Shown piece by piece: positions 1 to 8,458 of a stretch of DNA of 64,000 nucleotides (position 1 is the stretch's first letter; every line of letters starts with the position of its first letter). The DNA lies in contig NZ_JALLIN010000001.1 of assembly GCF_023630175.1 (NCBI RefSeq), positions 186,001 to 250,000 of the forward strand, written 5' to 3'. The notes under the pieces were generated by a model that was given only the letters and a program-made list of their open reading frames with translations, was not told the DNA's origin and did not search any database. The position numbers and the translations under genes are program-made. The stretch is from Streptomyces cellostaticus (GTDB lineage Bacteria; Actinomycetota; Actinomycetes; Streptomycetales; Streptomycetaceae).

Positions 1-182
1 GGCCGGGCTCCGGGCGGATGATCCGGGCGAATCGGGAAACCTGTTCCGGTAGCGCACGGCCGTGGACGCGCACGGGGTCCTCGGAGGCACGCTCCCCGGC
101 GCGGCGGGGCGGCCGGTCCGCATAGGACCGCCGGGACCGCGGTCCGCCGCCCCGGCGCGGCGCTCACCGCACAGGAGGCCTG

Positions 183-548
183 GTGAACGAGACGGAGGGA
201 GCCCTCTCCATCAGCACGCGACCCAGCCCGTCGGGGCCCGTGGTCGTGTGCCTGGCGGGAGAGCTGGACCACTACACGGGCCCCGGGCTCCGTACGGCCA
301 TGGCGGACGTGCTGCGCAGCCCCGGCGCGGGCGTCATCGCCGACCTGTCGGCCCTCGACTACTGCGACTCCACGGGGATGACCGAGATCATCACCGCCTA
401 CCACCGCACCCGGGCCGTGGGCGCCTCGTTCTCGGTCGCGGGGCTCAGCCCGGCCATGGCCCAGCTCTTCCGGGTGGCGGGCCTCGACCAGCTCCTCGCG
501 CTGTACCCCAGCGTCGAGGAGGCGGTCGACGCGCTCGGAGCGGCCTGA
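183..548 (+). CDS. STAS-domain anti-sigma factor antagonist
   Basis: A 121-residue protein made of one STAS domain. Proteins of this family bind anti-sigma kinases and release sigma factors when their conserved serine is dephosphorylated. The line LSALDYCDSTGMTEI (residues ~56-70) carries the D-S-T/S-G signature with the phosphorylatable Ser/Thr. The GTG start is chosen because AGGAGG lies at 173-178, four bases upstream. A membrane-lipid gene group on the other strand lies downstream. A SpoIIE-type phosphatase at 4654-7131 is the kind of enzyme that could act on it, but that pairing is inference. No cognate anti-sigma kinase gene lies beside it. Confidence 0.9.
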   Translation: MNETEGALSISTRPSPSGPVVVCLAGELDHYTGPGLRTAMADVLRSPGAGVIADLSALDYCDSTGMTEIITAYHRTRAVGASFSVAGLSPAMAQLFRVAGLDQLLALYPSVEEAVDALGAA

Positions 549-595
549 GGTCCGGCGGTGACGTCCCCGCGCCCCGCCCGGACCGGGGGCGCCGG

Positions 596-1378
596 TCAGC
601 GGGCCGGCGGGCCGGGCTCCGGTTCGGGTTCACCGAGTTCGGGCTCCAGTCCCCGGCTCACCGGGGTGCGGCGCCGCCCGGCGTCGGCGCGCCAGGCCTC
701 GAAGGCCCATGCGGTGAGGGAGACGACGGCCACACCCAGCAGCCAGCCGCCCAGCACGTCGCTGAACCAGTGCACGCCGAGGGCGACTCGGGTGAAACCG
801 ACCCCGAGGACGCAGAACACGGCGACGCACCAGCAGGCGACCCGCCAGGCCCGTGGCACCAGGGGAGCCAGGACCAGCATGAAGACGGCGAAGGACGTGG
901 TCGCCGTCATCGCGTGGCCGGAGGGGAAGGAGTAGCCCGCGGCGTGCGCCACCGGATCGTGCAGAGCGGGCCGGGCGCGCTCCACCACGATCTTCGCCAG
1001 CAGTCCGATCAGCCCCCCGGCCACGGCGGTGACCGCCGCCCAGGCCGCCAGCCGCCAGGCCCGGCGGTACAGCAGCCACCCGGTGAGCACCGCGACGGCC
1101 GCGCGCAGCGTCGACGGATCCCAGATCCGGTCGGACAGCAGGTGCAGCACGTCCGTCCACCCCGGATGGCGCAGGGCGTACGCGTGCAGGTCACGCGCCG
1201 CGGAGGTGTCCAGGTGCCGCAGGGGCCGCCACTGGCCCTCGACCAGGGTCAGCAGCAGCCCGAAGGCGACCGCGGCCACCGCGGCGAGGGCGGCGCCGCC
1301 GAGCAGCCGGGCGCCGTACCTGCGGTCGGCCCGCATACGTCGGTCTCGAAGGGTGCGCGGTGCGGTCGGTCCGGGCAT
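596..1378 (-). CDS. PAP2-superfamily membrane phosphatase
   Basis: A 260-residue polytopic membrane protein of the PAP2 (phosphatidic acid phosphatase type 2) family. The three phosphatase motifs are visible: KIVVERARP, SFPSGH and RVALGVHWFSDVLGG. The histidines of the second and third motifs are the expected catalytic residues. It probably dephosphorylates lipid phosphates such as phosphatidate or polyprenyl pyrophosphate at the membrane. Its start abuts the stop of the YihY gene at 1379, so it is most likely the last gene of an operon with that gene and the PAP2-diacylglycerol kinase fusion. The C-terminal ~30 residues are Pro/Glu-rich and poorly conserved in appearance. Confidence 0.9.
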   Translation of the reverse strand: MPGPTAPRTLRDRRMRADRRYGARLLGGAALAAVAAVAFGLLLTLVEGQWRPLRHLDTSAARDLHAYALRHPGWTDVLHLLSDRIWDPSTLRAAVAVLTGWLLYRRAWRLAAWAAVTAVAGGLIGLLAKIVVERARPALHDPVAHAAGYSFPSGHAMTATTSFAVFMLVLAPLVPRAWRVACWCVAVFCVLGVGFTRVALGVHWFSDVLGGWLLGVAVVSLTAWAFEAWRADAGRRRTPVSRGLEPELGEPEPEPGPPAR

Positions 1379-2332
1379 TCAGACTCCCGGGTCGGCTTGG
1401 ACCGGGCCCGGACGACGGCCTCGCGCCGCTTCCAGTTGCGCGGCGAACGTGAGCCCGAGGAAGAGGGCGACGGAGGTCAGGTAGGCCCACAGCAGCAGGG
1501 ACATGAAGGCGCTCAGGGGGCCGTAGACGGTGTCGAAGGAGCCGCTGAGGTCCAGGTAGAGGCTCAGCAGCCAGGTCAGCGTCATCCACAGCACCAGGTA
1601 GACGGCCGCGCCGAAGGCCAGCCAGGTGTAGCCGGGCTGCCTGCGGCGCGGTGAGCGGCGGAAGACGACGCACGCGGAGAGGAGCGCGAGCAGCAGCCCG
1701 AAGGGCCAGCGCAGGACGTCCCAGGCCGCCCGGGTGCTGGAGTCCAGGTGGTACACGGTCACCGCAGCCGAGGCGAGGTCGTCGCCGGCGACCATCACGA
1801 CGAACCCGAGGCCGAGCGGGAGGCCCGCGCCGACGGACATCAGCAGTCCGCGCAGGTACTTGAGGTGGAAGGGGCGGTCGCGTTCGTTGCCGTAGATCCG
1901 GTTGGCGCCCCGCTCGATCTGGCACATCGCGGTGGTGACGTTGACCAGGGAGAAGAGCGCGCCGAACCAGAGGGCGACGGCGGCGCCGTCACCCGCGGTC
2001 CGCCGGCCGCGGTCGAGGGCGTCGTCCACGACATGGGCGCTGGGGCCCTGGGCGATCCGGTGGATCGTCAGTTCGGCCAGCTTGCCGACGTTCTCGGTGT
2101 GCAGGCTGGTCGAGAGCCCGACGAAGGCGATGCTCAGGGGCACGAGGGCGAGCACCGTCTGCAGGGCGAGGGCCCGGGAGTGGGTGAAGCCGTCGGCGTA
2201 CCGGAAGCGGACGAACACGTCCCGCAGCAGCGACCAGCCGCCGTAGCGGCGCAGCGCCGCCCATGCCTCGTCGCCGGAGAGTTCCTCTCCGCTCATGTCC
2301 CGTGTCTCGGGAACCTTCGTGGCGGTGCCCAT
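1379..2332 (-). CDS. YihY/BrkB-family inner membrane protein
   Basis: A 317-residue YihY/virulence-factor BrkB family membrane protein. It has about six hydrophobic segments after a soluble N-terminal ~40 residues containing YGGWSLLRDVFVRFRYADGF. The family has no firmly established biochemical role; it is often annotated as a putative transporter or as 'ribonuclease BN', which is a misnomer. ATG at 2332 is preferred because GGGAG lies five bases upstream; a GTG one codon earlier (2335) is also in frame. The ATG shares its A with the TGA of the upstream lipid kinase gene, so translation is probably coupled. Confidence 0.88.
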   Translation of the reverse strand: MGTATKVPETRDMSGEELSGDEAWAALRRYGGWSLLRDVFVRFRYADGFTHSRALALQTVLALVPLSIAFVGLSTSLHTENVGKLAELTIHRIAQGPSAHVVDDALDRGRRTAGDGAAVALWFGALFSLVNVTTAMCQIERGANRIYGNERDRPFHLKYLRGLLMSVGAGLPLGLGFVVMVAGDDLASAAVTVYHLDSSTRAAWDVLRWPFGLLLALLSACVVFRRSPRRRQPGYTWLAFGAAVYLVLWMTLTWLLSLYLDLSGSFDTVYGPLSAFMSLLLWAYLTSVALFLGLTFAAQLEAARGRRPGPVQADPGV

Positions 2333-4071
2333 CACTTCTCCCGCGTCGGCAGCAGCATGGTCAGGGCCCCCGGCACGGCCTCCACGGTCAGGCGCCGGCC
2401 GCAGGCCACCGGGTCGCCGTCCAGTTCGCGTGGCTGCGGGGCGTCGAAGGCGAACTCCGCGCGCCGGAAGGTGCGGAACTCCACGGGCGCGCCGCCCGCG
2501 TCCTCGTGCCGGTCCCGGCCGGACGCCGTCCCGCCGGGACGCAGCAGCGTCCGCAGGGCGCGCAGCCAGCCGGCGATGCCGCGCGGGTCCAGGATGAGAA
2601 GGTCCAGCCGTCCGTCGTCGGGCCGGGCGGCCGGCAGCAGGGTCACACCGCCCTGGACGCTGCCGACGTTGCCGACCAGCACCATGCGGGCGGTGCGGCG
2701 CAGCGCGGGCGCGCCGTCGAGACGGATGGTGACGCCCATGCGCGGGCCGCGCAGTTCGCGGAGCACGGCGAGCGCGTAGGTGGGCCAGCCGAGGAGGGAC
2801 TTGGCGCGGTCGTTGGCGTTGGCCCGCCGCATCGTCGCGGCGTCGAGTCCGGCGCCGGCCATGGCGGCGAAGTGCGCGGGGGCCAGACCGTCGCCCTCGA
2901 TGCGTCCGAGGTCCACACGGCGGGTCGTGCCGCGCAGTGCGGCGTCGAGGGCGTCGGCCGGTGCCGACGGCAGGCCGAGGTTGCGGGCCAGGAGGTTGCC
3001 GGTCCCGCAGGGCACCAGGGCGAGCGGCACGTCACTGCCCGCCAGGGCCTCGGCGGCCGCGCGGAGCGTGCCGTCGCCGCCGCACACCACCACGAGTGTC
3101 GCGCCGTCGCGCAGCGCGCCGGCCGTCTGGCCGCCTCCCGGGTCGTCGGCGGTCGTCTCCACGAACACCGGCGCCCGGTGGCCGTGCTGTTCCAGGACCC
3201 GGCGCAGCGTCTCGCGCCCGGCCCGGTCGGTGACCGTGGGATTGAAGATCACGGCGGTGCTGCCGGGGATCGGCAGGGCGGCGCCGGCCGCGGGCGCGGG
3301 CTCGGTCGGGTCGGCGGGGGGAGCGGACACCCGCCCGTCGGCGAGCAGGGCGCGCCCCACGATCAGCAGCGACAGACTTCCGTTGACGAGGCCGCCCACG
3401 ACATCGGTGGGATGGTGCATGCCCCGGTAGAGGCGGGCGAGTCCGACCAGCAGCGGGACGGCGCAGAGCAGGCAGGCCGCCGCCGTCCGCCACGGTCCGC
3501 GCAGCCGGGTCAGCGCCAGCACCGCCAGGCCGCCCCAGACGGCGGTGGCCGCGCCGGTGTGGCCGGAGGTGTAACTGGAGGTGGGCAGTGAGCCGTCGAG
3601 CCGGTGCACCTCGGGGCGGTGACGGTCCACCGCGGTCGTGATGACCAGGAAGACCGCCGACTGCAGGGCCACGGCGAGGGCGAGGAACGAGGCCTGCCGC
3701 CACATCGGCAGCCGGGGTACCAGGATCAGGCCCAGGCAGGTCGCCAGGGTGACGGCGATGACCGTCATGGTGTTGCCGGCCTCGGAGGCGATGGAGGACA
3801 GGGTGGTCAGGGTGGCCGTACGCGCCCGCGCGAGGGACTCGTCGACCCGGTCCTCGGCCGCCAGCGGCCAGAGGTGACGGGCCGGGCCGGTGATCAGCAG
3901 CCCGAGGCCCACCATGAGGGCGGTCTGGCAGACGGTCAGCGCGCCGATCGACCTGATGGACCGGCCGATCCCACGCGGCATCCGGGGGCGGACCACGCCG
4001 GCGGCGCCGGTTCCCCCGCCGGCCCCCTCCCCGGAAAGCCCGGCGGGTCTACCGGGCGCGGCAGTCGACAT
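2332..4071 (-). CDS. PAP2 phosphatase / diacylglycerol kinase fusion
   Basis: A 579-residue fusion. Residues ~40-240 form a membrane PAP2-like domain with DRHRPE, the TSGHTGAA motif and RLYRGMHHPTDVVGG. Residues ~270-575 form a DAGK/LCB5 lipid kinase catalytic domain with the nucleotide-binding motif VVVCGGDGTLRAAAEAL. One polypeptide could therefore both phosphorylate and dephosphorylate membrane lipids. The ATG at 4071 is preferred over longer frames because GAGAGGGG sits just upstream and the residues before it look random. It heads a three-gene minus-strand operon with the YihY and PAP2 genes. The simultaneous presence of kinase and phosphatase modules suggests lipid or bactoprenol recycling, which is inference. 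Confidence 0.88.
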   Translation of the reverse strand: MSTAAPGRPAGLSGEGAGGGTGAAGVVRPRMPRGIGRSIRSIGALTVCQTALMVGLGLLITGPARHLWPLAAEDRVDESLARARTATLTTLSSIASEAGNTMTVIAVTLATCLGLILVPRLPMWRQASFLALAVALQSAVFLVITTAVDRHRPEVHRLDGSLPTSSYTSGHTGAATAVWGGLAVLALTRLRGPWRTAAACLLCAVPLLVGLARLYRGMHHPTDVVGGLVNGSLSLLIVGRALLADGRVSAPPADPTEPAPAAGAALPIPGSTAVIFNPTVTDRAGRETLRRVLEQHGHRAPVFVETTADDPGGGQTAGALRDGATLVVVCGGDGTLRAAAEALAGSDVPLALVPCGTGNLLARNLGLPSAPADALDAALRGTTRRVDLGRIEGDGLAPAHFAAMAGAGLDAATMRRANANDRAKSLLGWPTYALAVLRELRGPRMGVTIRLDGAPALRRTARMVLVGNVGSVQGGVTLLPAARPDDGRLDLLILDPRGIAGWLRALRTLLRPGGTASGRDRHEDAGGAPVEFRTFRRAEFAFDAPQPRELDGDPVACGRRLTVEAVPGALTMLLPTREK

Positions 4072-4653
4072 GAGAGCCCCTCTCGTTCGGCGCTTGGCGA
4101 CGGAGTTCACCGGACGCTGGTCCGGCTCAACGCCGTATGCCCGCTCCGTGAACGACCAGACCACCGACCGGGCGGACGGCACCGGCGGGTCGTCGCCCCC
4201 TCCTGTGGTGACCGGCCCCCGGAGGGGCGGGCGGGTGGGCGCCGTCCTTCGCGGGAGGACCGGCGCCGCATCCGGGTACCGGCCCGGGGCGAAGAGCCCG
4301 CGCGCCGCGGACGTGCCGCCGGCGCGCCACCTCGAGGGCATCGGAGGCGGCGGGCGCACGTGCGTCCCGGTGCTCCTGTGCGGGCCGGGCCGGAGCCGCC
4401 TCGCCGACTCCACGGCGGGAATGCCGCTGCCGGACGGCCTGCGCGAGGCGGTGGCCGCGCTGACGGCCGCCGGGGCGCCGCACGAGCGGGACGCGGAGGG
4501 CGGCCGGACCGGAGGCGACCCCCCGTGAGGCGGTCCCGGAGCGCTTTCCCGGATCCGGAAGGGCGGGCGTTTGTGCCGCGCCCGATGCGGGCCGATCCTT
4601 GAGAGAGCGGGCGGGCCCGCCCGGCAGCCGGGGGTCGAAGGACTGAACATGCG
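4072..4653. other. Divergent intergenic region, 582 bases
   Basis: This gap lies between the divergently transcribed lipid kinase fusion (minus) and the sensor phosphatase (plus), so both promoters should be here. I cannot assign a -10/-35 pair with confidence. About 4313-4528 on the plus strand has coding-like third-position GC and an open frame ending in TGA at 4526-4528. It has no recognisable domain or convincing ribosome binding site, so I treat it as a possible remnant rather than a gene. Confidence 0.4.
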
Positions 4654-7131
4654 ATGACCACCTCATCGAGTGGTTACGAGGCCGTGGGCCTCGGCGACGC
4701 GCGGAGGAGTGCCGGGTACGCCGCTGTCGTGCTGGACGGCCGGGGTCTGGTGACCGGCTGGAGTGCGGAGGCCGAGCGGCTGCTCGGATACCGCGCGCAC
4801 GACGTGCTCGGGCTCTCGATCGACGCGCTGACGGAACGGGCCGAGGGGCAGCGGCCCGGAGCGTGGCTCACCCGGTGGCCCGGCTCCGGGCGCCGGCACG
4901 AGGTCGCCTTCCGCCATGTCTCCGGACGTCCGCTGCGGGTCGCGGTGACCGGTCGGCGGTCCGTCGACACGGCGGAGGGTCCGGCCCTCCTGCTGCTCCT
5001 CACGGACGCCGAGGACTTCGCGGCCGGGCAGATGCCGCAGGCCATGCTGCAGGGCATCACGACGCAGTCCCCGGTCGCCATGACGATCTACGGCCCCGAT
5101 CTGCGTGTGGCCTGGGCGAACGCAGCGGCCCGGCAGGAACTTCCCGGACCGTTCGCCCAGTACGTGGGCCGCAGGGAGGACGAGCTGTATCCGGGCAGCC
5201 AGGTGCTGTCCGCGCATCACCCCGCGACGGTCACCCAGCTCATGGGCACGGTGCTCGACACCGGGCAGACCGTCGTGGGCCTGCACTACCGGGGCCGCCC
5301 CCCGTCCGATCCCGACCATGAACATGTCTGGTCGCTGTCCTACTACCGGCTGCAGGACGACGAGGGCCGATCGCTCGGTGTCTGCGAGGAGTCGGTGGAC
5401 GTCACGGACCTTCACCTCGCCCAACGGCGCCTGGCCCTGCTGAACGAGGCCAGCGTCCTGATCGGCAGCACGCTCGACCTCGACCGCACCGTCGGGGAAC
5501 TGGCCGAGGTCCTGGTGCCGCAGGTCACCGACTTCGTCGCCGTCGATCTGCTCGCGGACGTGCTGGACGGCCGGGAACCCGACGCGCGGTCCGCCGGCCG
5601 GCACGGCGACATGCGAAGGGCCGTCCACGTCTCCGTGCGCGAGGACCTGCCCGAAGCGGTGGTCACACCCGGGGAACCGGTCGCCTACCCGGAGGGAACC
5701 CCGCAGTGGCACTGCCTCGCCGTCGGCCTTCCCGTGCTCAACGCCGTCCTGGACCCGTCCAGCCCGTGGCTGCTCCGGGACGCCGAGCGCAGCTCCCGCA
5801 TGCGCACCCTCGGCATCCACTCGCACCTGGTGGTTCCGCTGCGCGCGCGAGGCATCACCATGGGAGTGGCCACCCTCATGCGCTGGCGCACCCCGGAACC
5901 CTTCGCCGAGGACGACATGCTGCTCGTCGAGGAACTCGCCGCCCGGGCCGCCGTGTGCATCGACAACGCGCGCCGCTACACCCGCGAGCACCAGTCCGCG
6001 CTCACCCTGCAGCGCAGCCTCCTCCCGCACGAGCTGCACGCGCACACGGCCGTCGAGGCCGCGTACCGCTACCTGCCCGCCGACACCGAGGCGGGGGTCG
6101 GCGGCGACTGGTTCGACGTGCTGCCCCTGGCCTGTGCCCGGGTGGGACTGGTCGTCGGAGACGTCATCGGCCACGGCATCCACGCGGCGGCCACCATGGG
6201 GCGGCTCCGCACCGCCGTCCACACGCTCGCGGACATCGACCTGCCACCCGACGAAATGCTCGCCCATCTCGACGACCTCGTCCAGCGCCTGGCCCAGGAG
6301 GCCGACGCGGCCCACCCGACCGGGGTCCAGGGCGTGGTCGGCGCCACGTGCCTCTACGGCATCTACGACCCGGTCACGCGCCGGGCCACCTTCGCCCGCG
6401 CCGGCCACCCGCCGCCCGCCCTCGCCCACCCGGAGAAGGCGGTGGAGTTCCCCGACATCCCCGTGGGCCCCCCGCTGGGCGTCGGCGGGATGCCGTTCGA
6501 GTCTGCCGAGGTGGACGTTCCGGACGGCTGCGTCCTCGCCCTCTACACCGACGGGCTGTTCACCGCCTCCGACGGGGACGCGGACACCGGGCTGGAGCGC
6601 ATCAGCTTCGCTCTCGCCCACCCGGACCGGCCGCTGGAGGAGATCTGCGACATCATCGAGCAGGCACTGCTGCCGGAACACCCGCCGGACGACGTCGCCT
6701 TCCTCGTCGCCCGGCCCCGCCCGATCGCGGCCGAGAACGTCGCCACCCTCAGCCTGCCCTTCGAGCCCGCCTCGGTGGGCCGGGCACGGAAACTGACCGG
6801 CGACCGCCTGGCGCAGTGGCGGCTCGATGAACTGTCGTTCTCCGCCGAGCTGATCGTCAGTGAACTGGTCACCAACGCCGTCCGGCACGCCCAGCCCCCC
6901 ATCTCGCTCCGGCTGATCCGGACCGAGAGCAAACTGATCTGCGCCGTCTCCGACCACAGCAGTACCTCTCCGCACCTGCGACGGGCCAGGCTGGGGGACG
7001 AGGGGGGCCGAGGACTGTTCCTCGTCGCCCAGTTCGGCCTGCGCTGGGGCACCCGCTCCACCGAGAACGGCAAGGTCATCTGGGCGGAACTGCCCATCCC
7101 CCGGCCGGGCACGGGCCCGCCCGCCCCCTGA
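4654..7131 (+). CDS. PAS-GAF-SpoIIE-HATPase sensor phosphatase
   Basis: An 825-residue cytosolic signalling protein. In order it has a PAS domain (~15-115), a second PAS-like domain (~125-250), a GAF domain (~260-440), a PP2C-type SpoIIE phosphatase (~460-685) and a C-terminal GHKL/HATPase_c domain (~695-820). Phosphatase metal-site motifs are visible in GGDWFDVLPL, VVGDVIGHG and LALYTDGLFT. The ATPase N-box is ELIVSELVTNAVRH and a G-rich box follows in DEGGRGLFL. Such proteins sense a ligand or redox state, dephosphorylate STAS antagonists and may also act as anti-sigma kinases. The STAS gene at 183-548 is a possible substrate, though this is inferred from proximity only. The ATG has only weak Shine-Dalgarno pairing. 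Confidence 0.92.
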   Translation: MTTSSSGYEAVGLGDARRSAGYAAVVLDGRGLVTGWSAEAERLLGYRAHDVLGLSIDALTERAEGQRPGAWLTRWPGSGRRHEVAFRHVSGRPLRVAVTGRRSVDTAEGPALLLLLTDAEDFAAGQMPQAMLQGITTQSPVAMTIYGPDLRVAWANAAARQELPGPFAQYVGRREDELYPGSQVLSAHHPATVTQLMGTVLDTGQTVVGLHYRGRPPSDPDHEHVWSLSYYRLQDDEGRSLGVCEESVDVTDLHLAQRRLALLNEASVLIGSTLDLDRTVGELAEVLVPQVTDFVAVDLLADVLDGREPDARSAGRHGDMRRAVHVSVREDLPEAVVTPGEPVAYPEGTPQWHCLAVGLPVLNAVLDPSSPWLLRDAERSSRMRTLGIHSHLVVPLRARGITMGVATLMRWRTPEPFAEDDMLLVEELAARAAVCIDNARRYTREHQSALTLQRSLLPHELHAHTAVEAAYRYLPADTEAGVGGDWFDVLPLACARVGLVVGDVIGHGIHAAATMGRLRTAVHTLADIDLPPDEMLAHLDDLVQRLAQEADAAHPTGVQGVVGATCLYGIYDPVTRRATFARAGHPPPALAHPEKAVEFPDIPVGPPLGVGGMPFESAEVDVPDGCVLALYTDGLFTASDGDADTGLERISFALAHPDRPLEEICDIIEQALLPEHPPDDVAFLVARPRPIAAENVATLSLPFEPASVGRARKLTGDRLAQWRLDELSFSAELIVSELVTNAVRHAQPPISLRLIRTESKLICAVSDHSSTSPHLRRARLGDEGGRGLFLVAQFGLRWGTRSTENGKVIWAELPIPRPGTGPPAP

Positions 7132-7299
7132 CACCGGTGTCGTGAGGGTGGCTCCGCGGCCGGTGGGCGAGGCCGGAACCACCGAACAGGCAGGGGCCCT
7201 GGAGTCGGTCCTGGTGGCCCCGCGGGGTGGCTGAATCCGCACAGCCGGAATTGCGGGAAAAGCGGGAGGGGCGGGAAGGGGAAACCCTACGATGATTCC

Positions 7300-7587
7300 A
7301 TGAGTGTGCTGGTCTTCCTCTTGTCGCTCGGCACCGTATGTCGCGTCACGCGATTCCTCACGAAAGACGCCCTCGCGGCGGGATTCCGCTCCCGGGTCGC
7401 CGACCGTTTCGGCGACGAATCCCGGCCGGCGTACCTGGTCAGCTGTGGATGGTGCGTCAGCGTCTGGGTCGCCGGCGCCGTCACCGCACTCGCCTACTGG
7501 GCGGGCGGCGAGACGTGGTACCAGATGGGCGCCACGGCACTGACTCTTTCCTATCTGACCGGCCTGGCGAGCAACTGGCTCGACTGA
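7300..7587 (+). CDS. DUF1360-like small membrane protein
   Basis: A 95-residue protein with hydrophobic segments at the N terminus and C-terminal half. The core SCGWCVSVWVAG fits the 'C-x-W-C' signature of DUF1360 proteins, which are common in actinophages and scattered in Streptomyces genomes. The N-terminal RVTRFLTKDALA also matches that family's usual R-L-x-R-x-x-x-x-D start. Function is unknown. Together with the next small gene, which also looks phage-like, it may be a domesticated prophage remnant. The start is the first ATG; a purine-rich stretch lies 20-30 bases upstream but not at ideal spacing. Confidence 0.75.
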   Translation: MSVLVFLLSLGTVCRVTRFLTKDALAAGFRSRVADRFGDESRPAYLVSCGWCVSVWVAGAVTALAYWAGGETWYQMGATALTLSYLTGLASNWLD

Positions 7588-7761
7588 TTCGGCCGCACAT
7601 ATTCGCCATCGCCGGTCATTTCATATGAACAGATGGCGGGGAGTGTCGCCGTACCCGCGTCCGGGAATAGAGGGTACGGGACGAACTCCCCTGCGGTGTA
7701 ACGCAATTGTCCCCGGATTCCTTGATCGGCCGCTCACGTGGCCGGCGGAAGGAGGAAGACC

Positions 7762-7920
7762 ATGGCACCCTGCAACTGCGGACGCGTCGGCCGTTCCGTG
7801 ATCGTCTACCGACTGGTCCTCCCCAACGGGGTCACGCGCGAGTACCCCACCCGGCGGGAGGCCGACGCCGCCAACGAAAGGTCAGGTGGCCACGGGTCCA
7901 TCACCGCGGTCCGCCGATAG
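7762..7920 (+). CDS. Small CNCG-motif protein, phage-like
   Basis: A 52-residue protein beginning MAPCNCG and continuing with a compact beta-rich stretch (SVIVYRLVLPNGVTREYPT). Small proteins starting with a CxCG motif occur in actinophage genomes, so I read this as phage-derived with unknown function. The ATG at 7762 is chosen over an earlier in-frame ATG because GGAAGGAGGAAG lies directly upstream at good spacing. A perfect 18-bp stem hairpin begins 60 bases after the stop and probably ends the transcript. The two N-terminal cysteines could bind a metal, but two ligands alone do not make a zinc site. Confidence 0.65.
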   Translation: MAPCNCGRVGRSVIVYRLVLPNGVTREYPTRREADAANERSGGHGSITAVRR

Positions 7921-7980
7921 AGCGCAAACGGGGCGCCACGAACGCGTAAGGGCCCCATCCCGCGCAGGACGCCCCCACCT

Positions 7981-8022
7981 CAGCCCGCCGGTACACCAGT
8001 TGTGTGGTGTACCGGCGGGCTG
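7981..8022 (+). terminator. Perfect 18-bp stem hairpin
   Basis: CAGCCCGCCGGTACACCA at 7981-7998 is exactly complementary to 8005-8022, with a six-base loop GTTGTG. It follows the small CNCG gene. There is no T-tract, as is usual for Streptomyces terminators. An operator role for the gene downstream is less likely because that start is more than 430 bases away. Confidence 0.75.
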
Positions 8023-8458
8023 CTGCATGGCGCGGCAGGCCGCGAATCCCGGGTGATCGCGTGGGAATACCGCGCCGCGTCCGGCGCGAAATACACTTCC
8101 GGGCCCACTGCCGCCCTGCCCGCGGTTCGCCGGGCTGGACGGCCGAGCAGAAGACCCCTTCTCCCACCCGGGCCGTCGCACGGGGTCACACAAATGCGCC
8201 GCACGGAAGGGGTTTTACACCTCCCGCACTCCGAAGTGCGCTACGCCGAACGAGTGGCATTTGCGTCACCCTCCTAGCCCAATGCACTCACCGAAGCGCC
8301 TACTGCTCCTATCGACGGGTGACGCCTCCAACTCCGTTCGGAACAGGGGCCATTACCGGACCGATGTGTCCACGCGCATGCCCGTATTCCGGCCACGCAC
8401 CGTACCCCGCGAAATGGCGATCACCTGCTCTCGTACGCCATCCGAAAGGAGCCAGAGC
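8023..8458. other. Non-coding leader region before the Ig-repeat gene
   Basis: No credible gene is seen in these 436 bases. The open frames crossing it lack coding-like third-position bias. A small inverted repeat, GCACT-CCGA-AGTGC, lies at 8226-8239. The ribosome binding site of the Ig-repeat gene (AAAGGAG, about 8446-8452) is at its right end. The promoter of that gene should be here but I cannot fix it. Confidence 0.5.

Noticed and set aside
4313..4528. A short plus-strand frame with coding-like composition
   Set aside because: There is no good ribosome binding site, domain or neighbour support. It is left as a possible remnant in the intergenic note.
8261..8458. An upstream extension of the Ig-repeat protein
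   Set aside because: It lacks coding bias and a signal peptide, and AAAGGAG directly precedes ATG 8459.
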